Below, in pieces: positions 35,749-43,207 of a stretch of DNA of 64,000 nucleotides. The first letter of the stretch is position 1; each line of letters starts with the position of its first letter. Where the stretch lies: NCBI RefSeq assembly GCF_900111075.1, contig NZ_FOFZ01000003.1:310001-374000 (forward strand), in the 5' to 3' direction. The DNA is from Flavobacterium frigoris (GTDB lineage Bacteria > Bacteroidota > Bacteroidia > Flavobacteriales > Flavobacteriaceae). A program made the position numbers and the translations under genes. The notes beneath the pieces were generated by a model. It was not told where the DNA came from. It saw nothing but the letters and a program-made list of their open reading frames with translations, and did no database searches.

Positions 35749-35782
35749 ATAAAGCCTCCTTTCCTGGAGGCTTTATTTTTTT
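35749..35782 (+). terminator. strong rho-independent terminator
   Basis: The 11-bp perfect stem ATAAAGCCTCC with GGAGGCTTTAT has loop TTTCCT and is followed by TTTTTT. It starts 6 bases after the stop of the 314-residue ORF. Confidence 0.9.
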
Positions 35783-37060
35783 GCAATTATTTTTTGCAAC
35801 AGGTATGAGAATTGAATCCTTCACTACCGGATTTGTCTTTTCACTTTGCATTTCCCGATTCTGCCGCTTTAATTGCTGTTAAATTATAAATAAAAACTAA
35901 TGTAGTTCCAACGTTCTACGATTTCCCGTCTTCGAACTTAAATCTTAATTAAGGACTTTAAACTGCTACTGAAGTGCCACTGAAAATCAGTTTCAATATA
36001 TCATTTCCGTTGAACATTACGGGCAATCAGGTGGTCTCCCTACGGTCGTTCCCTTTGTTCCGTTCGGCAGTTCCAGTCGGTCAACTATATAGTTGAATAA
36101 CATCTTTTAAGGTACCATGAGTATACTTTTTCCATAAGAAACAGCTTTAGTTTCCCTCCATTCCACAGACACTACACCGCACAAAAAATATAGCAGTCCC
36201 GCTAAAAGAAAAGGCGGGACAGCTATTTTTTTTGCGCCGTTCCGTTCCTCATCTCCACACGGTCACTTCCTGCGTTCGTCGGGGCTATTACAGCCACAAT
36301 ACAGCTTCATTCCGTTCCGCTTCGTAAACTACGCTGCTCTGCAATCAGCAGTATTATGTCTGTCGCCCCTTATTTTTTCAGCGGTTGCTCCTTCGCACAG
36401 CCATCGGGGTTGGCTCCGTTCGGTGAAAAACCTCACTTTGCCCTAAATCAAGGTTTTCCCTCCAAAAAAAGTCGGGACTGTTTTATTTTTTCCCCGCCGT
36501 TTCACGCTCCTATCCGCTACGTTTCGCTCCGTTTACCCTGATAAAAATCAGGGTCTCCTCCACTCAACTCCCGCGTCTAGGGTGGCTATTCGATTGCCGC
36601 AACCCCGCCACTGCGCTCCTCATCCGCAATAAAAAGTTCCTTCTCTTCTAAAAAGACGAGACCGCTTTTTATTGCTCCTTGCGGTGCTTGGGGGTGTTTA
36701 ATTGCCGATTCCAGTAGAACGATCCCAAAAGAAGAACAGTAACGAGAATGTTTTGTGATACAAGAAAAAAATAAAAAAAAGAAAGTAAAGGTAAGTTCCA
36801 GTTTCAAAAAGTAAAGTTCAAGCCCTCCGGGTTTTTGAAAAAAATCTCCACCCTTAAACCTGCATTCATTTCAGATGTTTTTTTGGCTACACATGACTGC
36901 CTCTCCTCCTATTTTCTGTAGATAATCGGGTAGTATTTTTTCAAAAAAACTTGACTCCTTTTGAATCCTCCACTTCTTAGACGACTTTCTTTTTTTTCTT
37001 TTTCTTTTAAAATATTAGGGTGCCGAGCGCAGCGAGGCACATAATCTAAAACCAGAAATT
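35783..37060. other. 1.3-kb hairpin-rich, GC-richer non-coding island
   Basis: No convincing gene is present; the short frames here overlap in conflicting ways and show no protein-like composition. The stretch is richer in G+C than its surroundings and full of CCG/CGG words (TCCGTTCCG, CGCTACGTTTCGCTCCG) and hairpins. These include a terminator at 36189-36230, CCCTGAT-AAAA-ATCAGGG (36535-36552) and GTGCC...GGCAC (37021-37041) before the next gene. Similar GC-rich spacers accompany Bacteroidota conjugative transposons, so it may be a decayed element segment. Confidence 0.5.
36189..36230 (+). terminator. terminator-like hairpin in the non-coding island
   Basis: ATAGC-A-GTCCCGC pairs with GCGGGAC-A-GCTAT around an 11-base A-rich loop, and is followed by eight T. 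It implies that transcription crosses this region although no protein gene is visible. Confidence 0.6.
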
Positions 37061-37480
37061 ATGCCAAACTTTATCGTCAAAACCCATCAGAAAGACACCA
37101 TTTACAAGGGAAACCAAATCTTTATCCTTAACAAAGGAATGAACAGCGGCAAGCCGCAAAAAGAGCCTTTTACCAATAGTTATGTGATCATTTTTTCATC
37201 CGACGAAGACGCCGAAATGATTTACTGGCTAGCATACAGCCTATGGCAAATGAAATTTTGGCATCAGCACCTTATTGGGTCCGTTATTCCATTTATCCGA
37301 ATTCAAAATTTTAAATCCGAATTTGACCAAAAAGTAAATCAATCGCTTTACGACTTCGAGCAGCATCAGAAAGATATTGATGCAATCAAAGCGCTAGAAC
37401 TACAAAAAGAACATCTGGAGAAGAATCTAAAACTGATTAATGAACTAAAAAAATGTATTTTGTCTAGGTACTGTCGGTAA
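37061..37480 (+). CDS. DUF6943-like protein
   Basis: This 139-residue protein has ILNKGMNSGKPQKEPFTNSYVI near its start, a central YWLAYSLWQMKFWHQHLIGSVIPFIRI, and a C-terminal coiled coil (HQKDIDAIKALELQKEHLEK and following). The GSVIPFIRI and NKGMNSGKP signatures fit the DUF6943 family found in Bacteroidota mobile elements. The function is unknown. A hairpin lies just upstream and a terminator just downstream, so it is a single-gene unit. Confidence 0.65.
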   Translation: MPNFIVKTHQKDTIYKGNQIFILNKGMNSGKPQKEPFTNSYVIIFSSDEDAEMIYWLAYSLWQMKFWHQHLIGSVIPFIRIQNFKSEFDQKVNQSLYDFEQHQKDIDAIKALELQKEHLEKNLKLINELKKCILSRYCR

Positions 37481-37487
37481 ACAAAAA

Positions 37488-37514
37488 AAAGCCTAATCTT
37501 GCGATTTAGGCTTT
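37488..37514 (+). terminator. terminator after DUF6943-like gene
   Basis: AAAGCCTAA pairs with TTAGGCTTT around a 9-base loop; the A run before it also lets it serve the minus strand, where a four-gene cluster ends at 37593. Confidence 0.75.
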
Positions 37515-37592
37515 CTTATAAAATTCAGTAAAGGTTACCACACAAAAACTGAATTTATTCTGAACTTGTTTCAGAATCTAATGAAACTGAAT

Positions 37593-37766
37593 TTATTTTT
37601 TATTTTTGGTCAACCGCTTTAAAAGAAGTGAAACCAGAAAACTAACTATCGCTCCAACAACGGCTAAGATAATAGTTTTTAGAATATCCTCAGAAACAAT
37701 ATTTGGCATCACACTTAATAAAGTTCCAGATGCGGTTCCGATTTGCAAGCTGTTATTTGATTCCAT
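37593..37766 (-). CDS. 57-residue membrane protein
   Basis: ATG 37766 to TAA 37593 encodes 57 residues: a soluble N-terminal half (MESNNSLQIGTASGTLLSVM), then one strong helix (TIILAVVGAIVSFLVSLLL) and a basic tail (KRLTKNKK). Its start overlaps the last 14 bases of the gene before it, so it is the fourth member of a minus-strand operon. Size and topology recall small holin-like or anchoring proteins, but no family is recognised. Confidence 0.6.
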   Translation of the reverse strand: MESNNSLQIGTASGTLLSVMPNIVSEDILKTIILAVVGAIVSFLVSLLLKRLTKNKK

Positions 37767-38031
37767 CTCGGGGTAAATTTTGATTGTCTTTTTTCAACTG
37801 GTTTGCTATGGACCGCTCTCGGTTTGCCTCATCATCAACCGTAATTTGACTGATTACCGAAATGACACCTCCCGCAAGGGCTGCATATCCGGCAATACTG
37901 ACAACGGCTACAGGTAAAACTACCGGAGCCGCAATTATACTCCCGCTGATAGCCAATAGGGCCATTCCAATACTTCTCAAAACCTTAAAAAACTTTGGGG
38001 TTGGTGCTTTCGCACGTTCAACTATATTCAT
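37753..38031 (-). CDS. 92-residue membrane protein
   Basis: This protein has two hydrophobic stretches rich in small residues, SIGMALLAISGSIIAAPVVL and PVAVVSIAGYAALAGGVISVIS (about residues 20-61), and a charged C-terminal tail. It lies 15 bases downstream of the DUF5675 gene and overlaps the 57-residue gene. A role as a phage-type holin partner is possible but not shown by sequence. Confidence 0.65.
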   Translation of the reverse strand: MNIVERAKAPTPKFFKVLRSIGMALLAISGSIIAAPVVLPVAVVSIAGYAALAGGVISVISQITVDDEANRERSIANQLKKDNQNLPRDGIK

Positions 38032-38046
38032 AATTACTTTACTTTT

Positions 38047-38472
38047 TTACCTTGTCATCCTGAGCGGAGTCGAAGGATTAGATTGGATCTTTATTTTCAC
38101 TTCTTCGTTGTTTGCCAAAGCTTTATAAACAAAAGCTTTCAACTTCTCCAACGCTATTCGAGAGCCACTGCCCTTCCCTATTCCGGTTTGTATCGTTACG
38201 GGAGCGATACAGCCCAACAGTTCTTTTCTGGCGTCGTTGGCAGGATGAATCAATATAAAATCGCGTCCTGGAACATTTTGTAAATGAATATGCCATTTGA
38301 ATTTTGGGCTAAAACGCTTCTGTAAAACATATTTTCCTTCAGGAATACAGGAAATGCGGCTTTGGTTTTCCAACCAAGGCAACTCGATGGTATAACAAAC
38401 TAGAGTGTCGTTCCATTCCAAAACTCCTTGTGTTCCCTCGGGAAAATAGCTTCTATTCAACACTAAAACCAT
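38047..38472 (-). CDS. DUF5675-family protein
   Basis: This 141-residue protein has the DUF5675 pattern: an opening strand (MVLVLNRSYFPEGTQG), YTIELPW, SCIPEGKYVLQKR, GRDFILIHPANDARKELLGC and IALEKLKAFV. The conserved Cys-Ile-Pro-x-G-x-Y and H-x-x-N-x-x-x-x-x-x-G-C stretches resemble YkuD-like or endolysin-type folds. The family is widespread in Bacteroidota and phage-associated regions. The stop lies within a dispersed TCATCCTGAGCGGAGTCG repeat. It is 1 base from the gene before it. Confidence 0.75.
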   Translation of the reverse strand: MVLVLNRSYFPEGTQGVLEWNDTLVCYTIELPWLENQSRISCIPEGKYVLQKRFSPKFKWHIHLQNVPGRDFILIHPANDARKELLGCIAPVTIQTGIGKGSGSRIALEKLKAFVYKALANNEEVKIKIQSNPSTPLRMTR

Positions 38473-38473
38473 C

Positions 38474-39229
38474 TTACAGACCGCTTACCTGTACCAATGA
38501 CAACGGATTATAAGCCCCATTTTTCAATGGATACATTTTTCCATTTACCTCCTGATAAAACTCCAGACCTAAAGCCAAAAACAACGGACTTACACTGTTT
38601 GGAGTCACTGCATTCAATTGATTAATGGCTAAAACTGGAGTGGAATCCCACGGTTGTATGGCTGTTTCAGAACTGGAAACCACAAAAGTTTCCGCCTCAA
38701 AATTAATTTCGGCTCCCGCTGAAATAATTTTATAGTGAGTTGTTCCACCTGGAGCAGCAATCATATTGGCAGGTACAAAAGGATCTATAGCAACTGAAAT
38801 TTCGCCTGCAGCTCTATCAATTGTCCCTACAAAAGGAACAAACAAAGTAGTCCCTAATTTTCCAGTGATATTAAAATCAAAACCTACAAGCAGTTCCGCT
38901 TCGCCATCAATTACATTACGCAATCCTCTGTCGTTCACTAAATCCGCTTGAATCACTTTAACCATAGATTGCGTCAGTCGGCTCACCATTCTACTATCAG
39001 CAGAATTAATAAGCAAAGTTCTCAAAGCTGTTCTTAGCGTTTTACCGGCTTTACCTGCCCTTCCAAATTCGGCCCCGTTTTCACGGGTTCTTTGAAATGC
39101 AGGATCACTTTTAATTCTGCTCGCATCAACACCACCTTTTTCACGGGCCAAATGCCCATCTTTGGTTTTGTAAAAGGTAATATCTCCGATAGTACCTTTC
39201 AATTTAATTATGCCTTTCTGTCTTGCCAT
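38474..39229 (-). CDS. conserved hypothetical protein, first gene of the DUF5675 cluster
   Basis: This 251-residue protein has a basic N-terminus (ARQKGIIKLKGTIGDITFYK, HLAREKGGVDASRIKSDPAF, NGAEFGRAGKAGKTLRTAL) followed by a beta-rich C-terminal half. Proteins of this kind are common next to DUF5675 genes in Flavobacteria, but no function is known to me. The beta-rich part could be a structural or phage-tail-like fold. The 39230-39541 gap upstream carries its promoter and a TGTCAC-TTT-GTGACA dyad (39363-39377). Confidence 0.7.
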   Translation of the reverse strand: MARQKGIIKLKGTIGDITFYKTKDGHLAREKGGVDASRIKSDPAFQRTRENGAEFGRAGKAGKTLRTALRTLLINSADSRMVSRLTQSMVKVIQADLVNDRGLRNVIDGEAELLVGFDFNITGKLGTTLFVPFVGTIDRAAGEISVAIDPFVPANMIAAPGGTTHYKIISAGAEINFEAETFVVSSSETAIQPWDSTPVLAINQLNAVTPNSVSPLFLALGLEFYQEVNGKMYPLKNGAYNPLSLVQVSGL

Positions 39230-39362
39230 AATTCCTAAAATTTTAAATGAATAATTTTGCTTAATACGCTCTCAATCATCATCCTGTTGCAACACTTTTC
39301 GATTGATTATGAAACAAATTTTAGTCAATTAAATCACATAAAAAAGACTCCCATATCCCATA

Positions 39363-39377
39363 TGTCACTTTGTGACA
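39363..39377. promoter_or_regulatory. TGTCAC-TTT-GTGACA dyad
   Basis: A 6-bp perfect inverted repeat with a 3-base spacer lies in the divergent spacer between the DUF5675 cluster (minus) and a small plus-strand gene. The position suits an operator. Nothing else stands out in 39230-39541. Confidence 0.35.
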
Positions 39378-39541
39378 CAAATGGCATAAAATGACCTAAA
39401 TACCCATTTACAACCAACATTGACGGGAGTAGATTTCCGCTTCTGAACCAAAGAAATAATTTACTATTTTTATGGAGTGCCAGAACTTGAGCCATAAAGG
39501 TTCCAGATTAGGTAAAGCCCAATCAAAGTCATAGATAGAGT

Positions 39542-39745
39542 ATGAGAGCCAAAAACAATAGATTATGTATATACCCTAAGGATATACAACGCATAACCGG
39601 AAAGAGTTATCGCCAAAGTATTAGACTAGTTCAAAAAATGAGAATTAAGTTAAACAAACTAGAAGATGAGTTTGTGTCTATTGAAGAATTTTGCCAATTT
39701 ACGAGCCTTAAAATTGAACAGGTTGAACCTTTGATAATTGGGTAG
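39542..39745 (+). CDS. 67-residue conserved hypothetical, helix-turn-helix-like
   Basis: This protein reads YPKDIQRITGKSYRQSIRLVQKMR followed by EFVSIEEFCQFTSLKIEQV. The first part looks like a short DNA-binding helix pair, and the pattern is that of small conserved proteins often seen in Flavobacterium genomes. It is transcribed alone. No family name can be given. Confidence 0.6.
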   Translation: MRAKNNRLCIYPKDIQRITGKSYRQSIRLVQKMRIKLNKLEDEFVSIEEFCQFTSLKIEQVEPLIIG

Positions 39746-39974
39746 AAATTATATTTTAGGCAACTAAATTTTGAACCGATTCCATTTCAATAATAGTACT
39801 CAACTAGTTCAAAGTTTAAACGATGAAAGGACTTTTTTTACTTTGATAAACCTTTAATTATCACTATATTTACAGTGATAAGTTTACATGATTTTTTACC
39901 TATAAATCGTAGGAGTAAAATCGAGACCCTTGTTTTAAAATAGTTTGCGAGACATCGTAAACACTAGCATAAAA

Positions 39975-40004
39975 AGAGGAATACAAGTCCCTCTTTCTCC
40001 GCCA
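39975..40004 (+). other. tRNA 3'-end-like sequence, candidate integrase attachment site
   Basis: AGAGG-AATACAAGT-CCCTCT followed by TTCTCCGCCA resembles a tRNA T-arm (one base too long), acceptor strand and CCA end. A terminator follows at 40025, as after a tRNA gene, and an intact tyrosine integrase starts 280 bases further. Upstream, GGAGTAA (39912-39918) could pair imperfectly, but no D-arm or anticodon arm was found, so this is not an intact tRNA gene. It may be the left attachment site. No second copy was seen in the window. Confidence 0.4.
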
Positions 40005-40024
40005 GTAGAAATACAAATTGAATT

Positions 40025-40060
40025 AAAACCCTTTAAATCGTATGATTTAAAGGGTTTTTT
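40025..40060 (+). terminator. 15-bp terminator after the tRNA-like end
   Basis: The perfect 15-bp stem AAAACCCTTTAAATC with GATTTAAAGGGTTTT has loop GTAT and is followed by TT. Confidence 0.85.
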
Positions 40061-40109
40061 CTTTTATACTCCCTCCAAAATATTCATTAATGCGTGTACT
40101 GAAGGGGAT

Positions 40110-40154
40110 AAAATCGGTTACCCTAAAACTCATGACTTTTGGGTAACCGATTTT
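40110..40154. terminator. 14-bp hairpin upstream of integrase
   Basis: AAAATCGGTTACCC (40110-40123) pairs perfectly with GGGTAACCGATTTT (40141-40154). Given its place between a putative attachment site and the integrase, it could be a terminator or a recombinase/excisionase binding site. Confidence 0.55.
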
Positions 40155-40186
40155 TATCTCGGGCTAGTATACACAAGGCTTTCGAA

Positions 40187-40225
40187 CATATTCATTAACA
40201 TGTTCATTAAGTTGTTCAGAATATG
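40187..40225 (+). repeat. TTCATTAA repeats before the integrase
   Basis: ATATTCATTAACATGTTCATTAAG carries two direct copies of TTCATTAA, a third lies at 40082, and GTTCA-GAATA-TGAAC is an inverted repeat at the end. Short direct repeats beside an integrase gene are typical arm-type or excisionase sites. Positions of this stretch rather than its whole sequence should be used. Confidence 0.4.
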
Positions 40226-40285
40226 AACATCTTGTGTTGTAGTCATTTTAGATTTAAATTTAATATAAACTAAAAGGTTACCGCG

Positions 40286-41533
40286 ATGAAAACAAAAGTA
40301 TCAATTCTCTTTTATGCAAAGAGAGCAAAAGCCAGCGTAAACGGTTCAGTTCCGATCTACACAAGAATCACCATTAATGGCAAAAGAATTGAATTAAGCA
40401 CAAACCGATTTGTCGACATTTCCAAGTGGTCTACAGAAGCAGGCAAAATGAAAGGCAGTTCAGAAGAAGCCCGTACAATAAATAGCCATCTTGATATGTT
40501 TAAAATCAAAATTATTGATGGGCAAATGGAATTAATACACAAAAACATTCCGGTTACTGCAGAAACTATCAAAAACAAAATCCTTGGTTTTGAAGAACGC
40601 AAACGAATGTTGATCCCCATCTTCCAAGACCATAATAACAAAATCAAAGAATTGGTAGGTAAAGAATATGCACCAGGTACATTGGAGCGTTATAAGACCT
40701 CGTTAAAACACACGATCGATTTTCTGGAATGGAAATACAAAATATCCGATATCGAGATTGATAAAATCAATCATGCTTTTATTACCGACTATGAATTTTA
40801 CTTACGAAGCGTTAGGAATTGCGCCAACAACACCGCGGTGAAGTACATCAAGAACTTCAGTAAAATCATAAAGATTTGTTTGGCCAACAATTGGATTGAC
40901 AGAAACCCTTTCAGCAACTACAAAGCCAAAATCAGAGAAGTGGAACGGGTGTATTTATCCGAGGAAGAGATTGAGAATATCATCAACAAAGATTTCAAAA
41001 CAGATAGACTCTCATTAGTACGCGATATCTTCCTATTTAGCTGCTTTACCGGCCTGGCATACATTGATGTCAAAAACTTAACAAAGTCCCACATAAGTCT
41101 CGGTATTGATGGAGAAAAGTGGATATTCACCCACCGCCAGAAAACAGAAACCGCTTCGAAGATTCCAATTCTTCCAATTACTCAAATGATTATTGATAAA
41201 TACGAGGATCATCCGGAATGCTGCAATCAAAATAAATTATTACCCATTTTGAGCAACCAGAAAATGAATGCCTATTTAAAAGAGATCGCAGGCATTTGTG
41301 AAATCGAAAAAGAACTTACTTTTCACATTGCACGACATACATTTGCAACCACAGTAACACTCACTAACGGGGTTCCTATAGAAAGCGTGAGCAAAATGCT
41401 TGGACACAAAAACTTAAGAACCACCCAACATTATGCAAAGGTGTTGGATAAAAAAGTTAGTGAGGACATGATGATTTTGAGAAACAAAATGTTAAGCAGC
41501 AACAATGATAAAATCATCAAAAAGGCTAATTGA
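40286..41533 (+). CDS. tyrosine site-specific integrase
   Basis: This 415-residue recombinase has an N-terminal arm-binding domain (SVPIYTRITINGKRIELSTN), a SAM-like core-binding domain (about 115-215) and a catalytic domain. The latter shows FTGLAYIDV (254-262), H347-I-A-R350 in FHIARHTFATT, MLGHKN (His374) and the nucleophile Tyr383 in TTQHYAKV. The usual first catalytic Arg after TGL is absent, as in IntDOT-like Bacteroidota enzymes. It is intact, lies next to a tRNA-3'-end-like site and would integrate or excise an element extending to the right. A related 3' relic lies at 44407-44712. Confidence 0.92.
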   Translation: MKTKVSILFYAKRAKASVNGSVPIYTRITINGKRIELSTNRFVDISKWSTEAGKMKGSSEEARTINSHLDMFKIKIIDGQMELIHKNIPVTAETIKNKILGFEERKRMLIPIFQDHNNKIKELVGKEYAPGTLERYKTSLKHTIDFLEWKYKISDIEIDKINHAFITDYEFYLRSVRNCANNTAVKYIKNFSKIIKICLANNWIDRNPFSNYKAKIREVERVYLSEEEIENIINKDFKTDRLSLVRDIFLFSCFTGLAYIDVKNLTKSHISLGIDGEKWIFTHRQKTETASKIPILPITQMIIDKYEDHPECCNQNKLLPILSNQKMNAYLKEIAGICEIEKELTFHIARHTFATTVTLTNGVPIESVSKMLGHKNLRTTQHYAKVLDKKVSEDMMILRNKMLSSNNDKIIKKAN

Positions 41534-41627
41534 ATTTTCACTAGTCGAATTTAGCATTTAATGAGCTTAGAATAGTGAGTAGGTCTAAAAAATCGACATT
41601 GGATGTAAAATATTAAAAACAAATAAC

Positions 41628-41657
41628 ATAGTGTTGGATTCGCGAATCCAACACTAT
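41628..41657. repeat. 30-bp perfect palindrome
   Basis: ATAGTGTTGGATTCG followed by CGAATCCAACACTAT forms a perfect dyad without a loop. It lies 95 bases after the integrase stop. It lacks a U run, so a protein-binding or recombination site is more likely than a terminator. Confidence 0.75.
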
Positions 41658-41678
41658 AAATTTTCCTAAAGCACAAAA

Positions 41679-41698
41679 AAGAGGCTAAAAAGCCTCTT
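41679..41698 (-). terminator. terminator on the minus strand
   Basis: AAGAGGCT pairs with AGCCTCTT around AAAA; on the minus strand it is followed by a U run. It would stop transcripts coming from the cassette genes to the right. Confidence 0.7.
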
Positions 41699-42078
41699 GA
41701 ATCTTACAAAATCCAATCACGATAGTAATTGTAGTGTCATCACTTCCGTACAAACAAGTCTTCATTGTTGGTTTATTAAACATCAATTAAACCTTAGCAG
41801 TTCCACTATGACGTTTATTTATTGCTTTAATAATTGAAAATATCGATTAAGCAAATATTTTATTCTGAAGAAATTTTCATTGAATTGTCACATATGATTA
41901 AAGGGTAGCTTTTTGAATACATCAGTAATAACCATTTTTTCTGTTATGTTCATCAACTTTCGGTTCGCAGCTAAAAGAAGTGGCGAACTTCGTGACCGTA
42001 TATTTTCCACTAAGATAATTTTTCTTACGAAAGACAAACGTGAATTTAGCACATTTCTCGCCTTTTCTTGATACCACT

Positions 42079-42085
42079 GTTAGCC
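42079..42085 (-). other. cassette boundary site GTTAGCC (left)
   Basis: GTTAGCCGTTCG occurs here and again at 43201-43212, in each case at the 3' end of a minus-strand gene. The first seven bases correspond to an attC-type core site. Confidence 0.5.
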
Positions 42086-42099
42086 GTTCGGTTTTTTAT

Positions 42100-42804
42100 T
42101 TATATTTTTATTTCATTTATAATTTTTTCATAATATTCATTCAACCGTTTTGTCCTCCACAAATATGTTGGATGATATGTTCTAAATACATTTTCGCCAA
42201 AACCTATATTTAATTTTGATAACTGTCTTTTTGAAAATTCAGTTCCTATATTTGCAGAATTGAATTTGCCAAAATTATCTTCAATTACATAATCATAATT
42301 TGGACCTGACATAAATAAAATTACGTTTGGTTTTAGTATGTTAAGTTCGTCTTTTATAACATCGAAATGTTTTCTTTCTGTTTTATAAATGTATTGTGGC
42401 GGCATATTTTTATTTCTACCTGAACAACCAATTTTGATGACGTTATTCCATACTATTCCAATCGTTTTGTTTGGATATTTTTTTTGTAATAATTCTAAAA
42501 ATCTTTTTACGCCATTCCAAAATTGTCCACCGTAAGTTTTTAATGCGTAACCATCATTAAAAAATCTTTTGTAAACAGGTAAAAGGCTATCAATTTTACC
42601 ATTGAAATCTTTTTCCCAATCGTTTGTTTCTTGACCAAAAATGATAAGTTTGATGTCCGCATTTTCGTAATTATTGTTCTCAAGTGAAATTAATAATGGA
42701 TTTGTCGGTTTAGTTTTTAATTCAGGATTTTCTAATACTTCGTTTAAGTTAATACTTAAATTTTCCCATTTTTCAGAATAGAGTTTTTTTAATTTATCAT
42801 TCAT
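42100..42804 (-). CDS. uracil-DNA-glycosylase-superfamily-like protein
   Basis: This 234-residue protein shows two UDG-fold hallmarks: LIIFGQETNDW (54-64), at the place of the water-activating motif (GQDPY in family 1), and TYHPTYLWR with H211 at the place of the HPS/HPSP loop. The middle part, WNNVIKIGCSGRNKN and PNVILFMSGPNYDYV, fits the alpha/beta core. The Asp of motif A is replaced by Glu, so activity on uracil is uncertain; it may act on another base, or on none. It is 5 bases downstream of a DUF6140 gene, and both lie inside one attC-like cassette. Confidence 0.6.
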   Translation of the reverse strand: MNDKLKKLYSEKWENLSINLNEVLENPELKTKPTNPLLISLENNNYENADIKLIIFGQETNDWEKDFNGKIDSLLPVYKRFFNDGYALKTYGGQFWNGVKRFLELLQKKYPNKTIGIVWNNVIKIGCSGRNKNMPPQYIYKTERKHFDVIKDELNILKPNVILFMSGPNYDYVIEDNFGKFNSANIGTEFSKRQLSKLNIGFGENVFRTYHPTYLWRTKRLNEYYEKIINEIKI

Positions 42805-42809
42805 ATTTT

Positions 42810-43019
42810 TTAGTTTATTTTTTCAAAATCTAAATAAGTAGATGAATGAAGATGTTCAATATCTAAACTGTATTTATTTAAAAAAGCTTCTTTGACTTTT
42901 TTTATTGAATCTGAAGAAGAAGTTGCTCCTTGTAAAACAACTTCAACGCTCATTCCTTTTTCAAAATGAACACTTCCCCAAGTTCCTGTCTTTTTTGCTG
43001 TAATATTGTATAATGCCAT
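42810..43019 (-). CDS. DUF6140-like small protein
   Basis: This 69-residue protein reads MALYNITAKKTG, then HFEKGMSVEVV and IKKVKEAFLNKYSLDIEHLH. The KGM-x-VEVV and AF-x-x-KY features fit DUF6140, a short family of unknown function in Bacteroidota. It is the first gene of a two-gene cassette. The spacer to its GTTAGCC-side boundary is 63 bases, room for a promoter. Confidence 0.65.
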   Translation of the reverse strand: MALYNITAKKTGTWGSVHFEKGMSVEVVLQGATSSSDSIKKVKEAFLNKYSLDIEHLHSSTYLDFEKIN

Positions 43020-43083
43020 AATATATTTTTTTTAAAATTATTTTTATTAAGTTCTTTATTTCTTTGCGGTGCGGTAAACTGAC

Positions 43084-43207
43084 GGCTAACATTTTACCAC
43101 TTTGAAATGGCTGGGAATTCGTAAACGCTCAATTTTCGGCTTAAAGAAAACTTGATGCGAAACGGTAATTCCAATAAATTCCAGCTAGCTCAAAATGGCG
43201 GTTAGCC
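43084..43207 (-). other. attC-like recombination site between two cassettes
   Basis: GGCTAAC (43084-43090) and GTTAGCC (43201-43207) are exact inverted complements at the ends of a 124-base imperfect hairpin. Inner arms pair too: ACCACTTTGA (43097-43106) with TCAAAATGG-type sequence near 43190, and GCTGGGAATT (43111-43120) with AATTCCAGC (43175-43183). The stop codon of the gene at 43202 lies within the site, as is usual for integron cassettes. The core departs from the RYYYAAC/GTTRRRY consensus at one position on each side. Confidence 0.6.

Larger units (their letters stand above)
41534..42099. other. integrase-to-cassette spacer
   Basis: No gene is seen. The spacer holds the 30-bp palindrome (41628), a minus-strand terminator (41679) and, at 41930-42085, a degenerate attC-like stretch. 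There GTTAGCC (42079-42085) and AAAGAAGTGGCGAAC/AAGAAAAGGCGAG-like arms partly pair. Confidence 0.5.

Noticed and set aside
36356..36807. two short frames (61 and 73 residues) in the non-coding island
   Set aside because: They cover GC-rich repeats and hairpins, lie on opposite strands without ribosome-binding sites, and resemble no protein.
39912..40004. complete tRNA-Ser-like gene
   Set aside because: The 3' end looks right, but no D-arm or anticodon arm can be drawn and the T-arm is one base too long.
39945..40226. 93-residue plus-strand frame before the integrase
   Set aside because: It runs through the tRNA-like end and two perfect hairpins, so the open frame is accidental.
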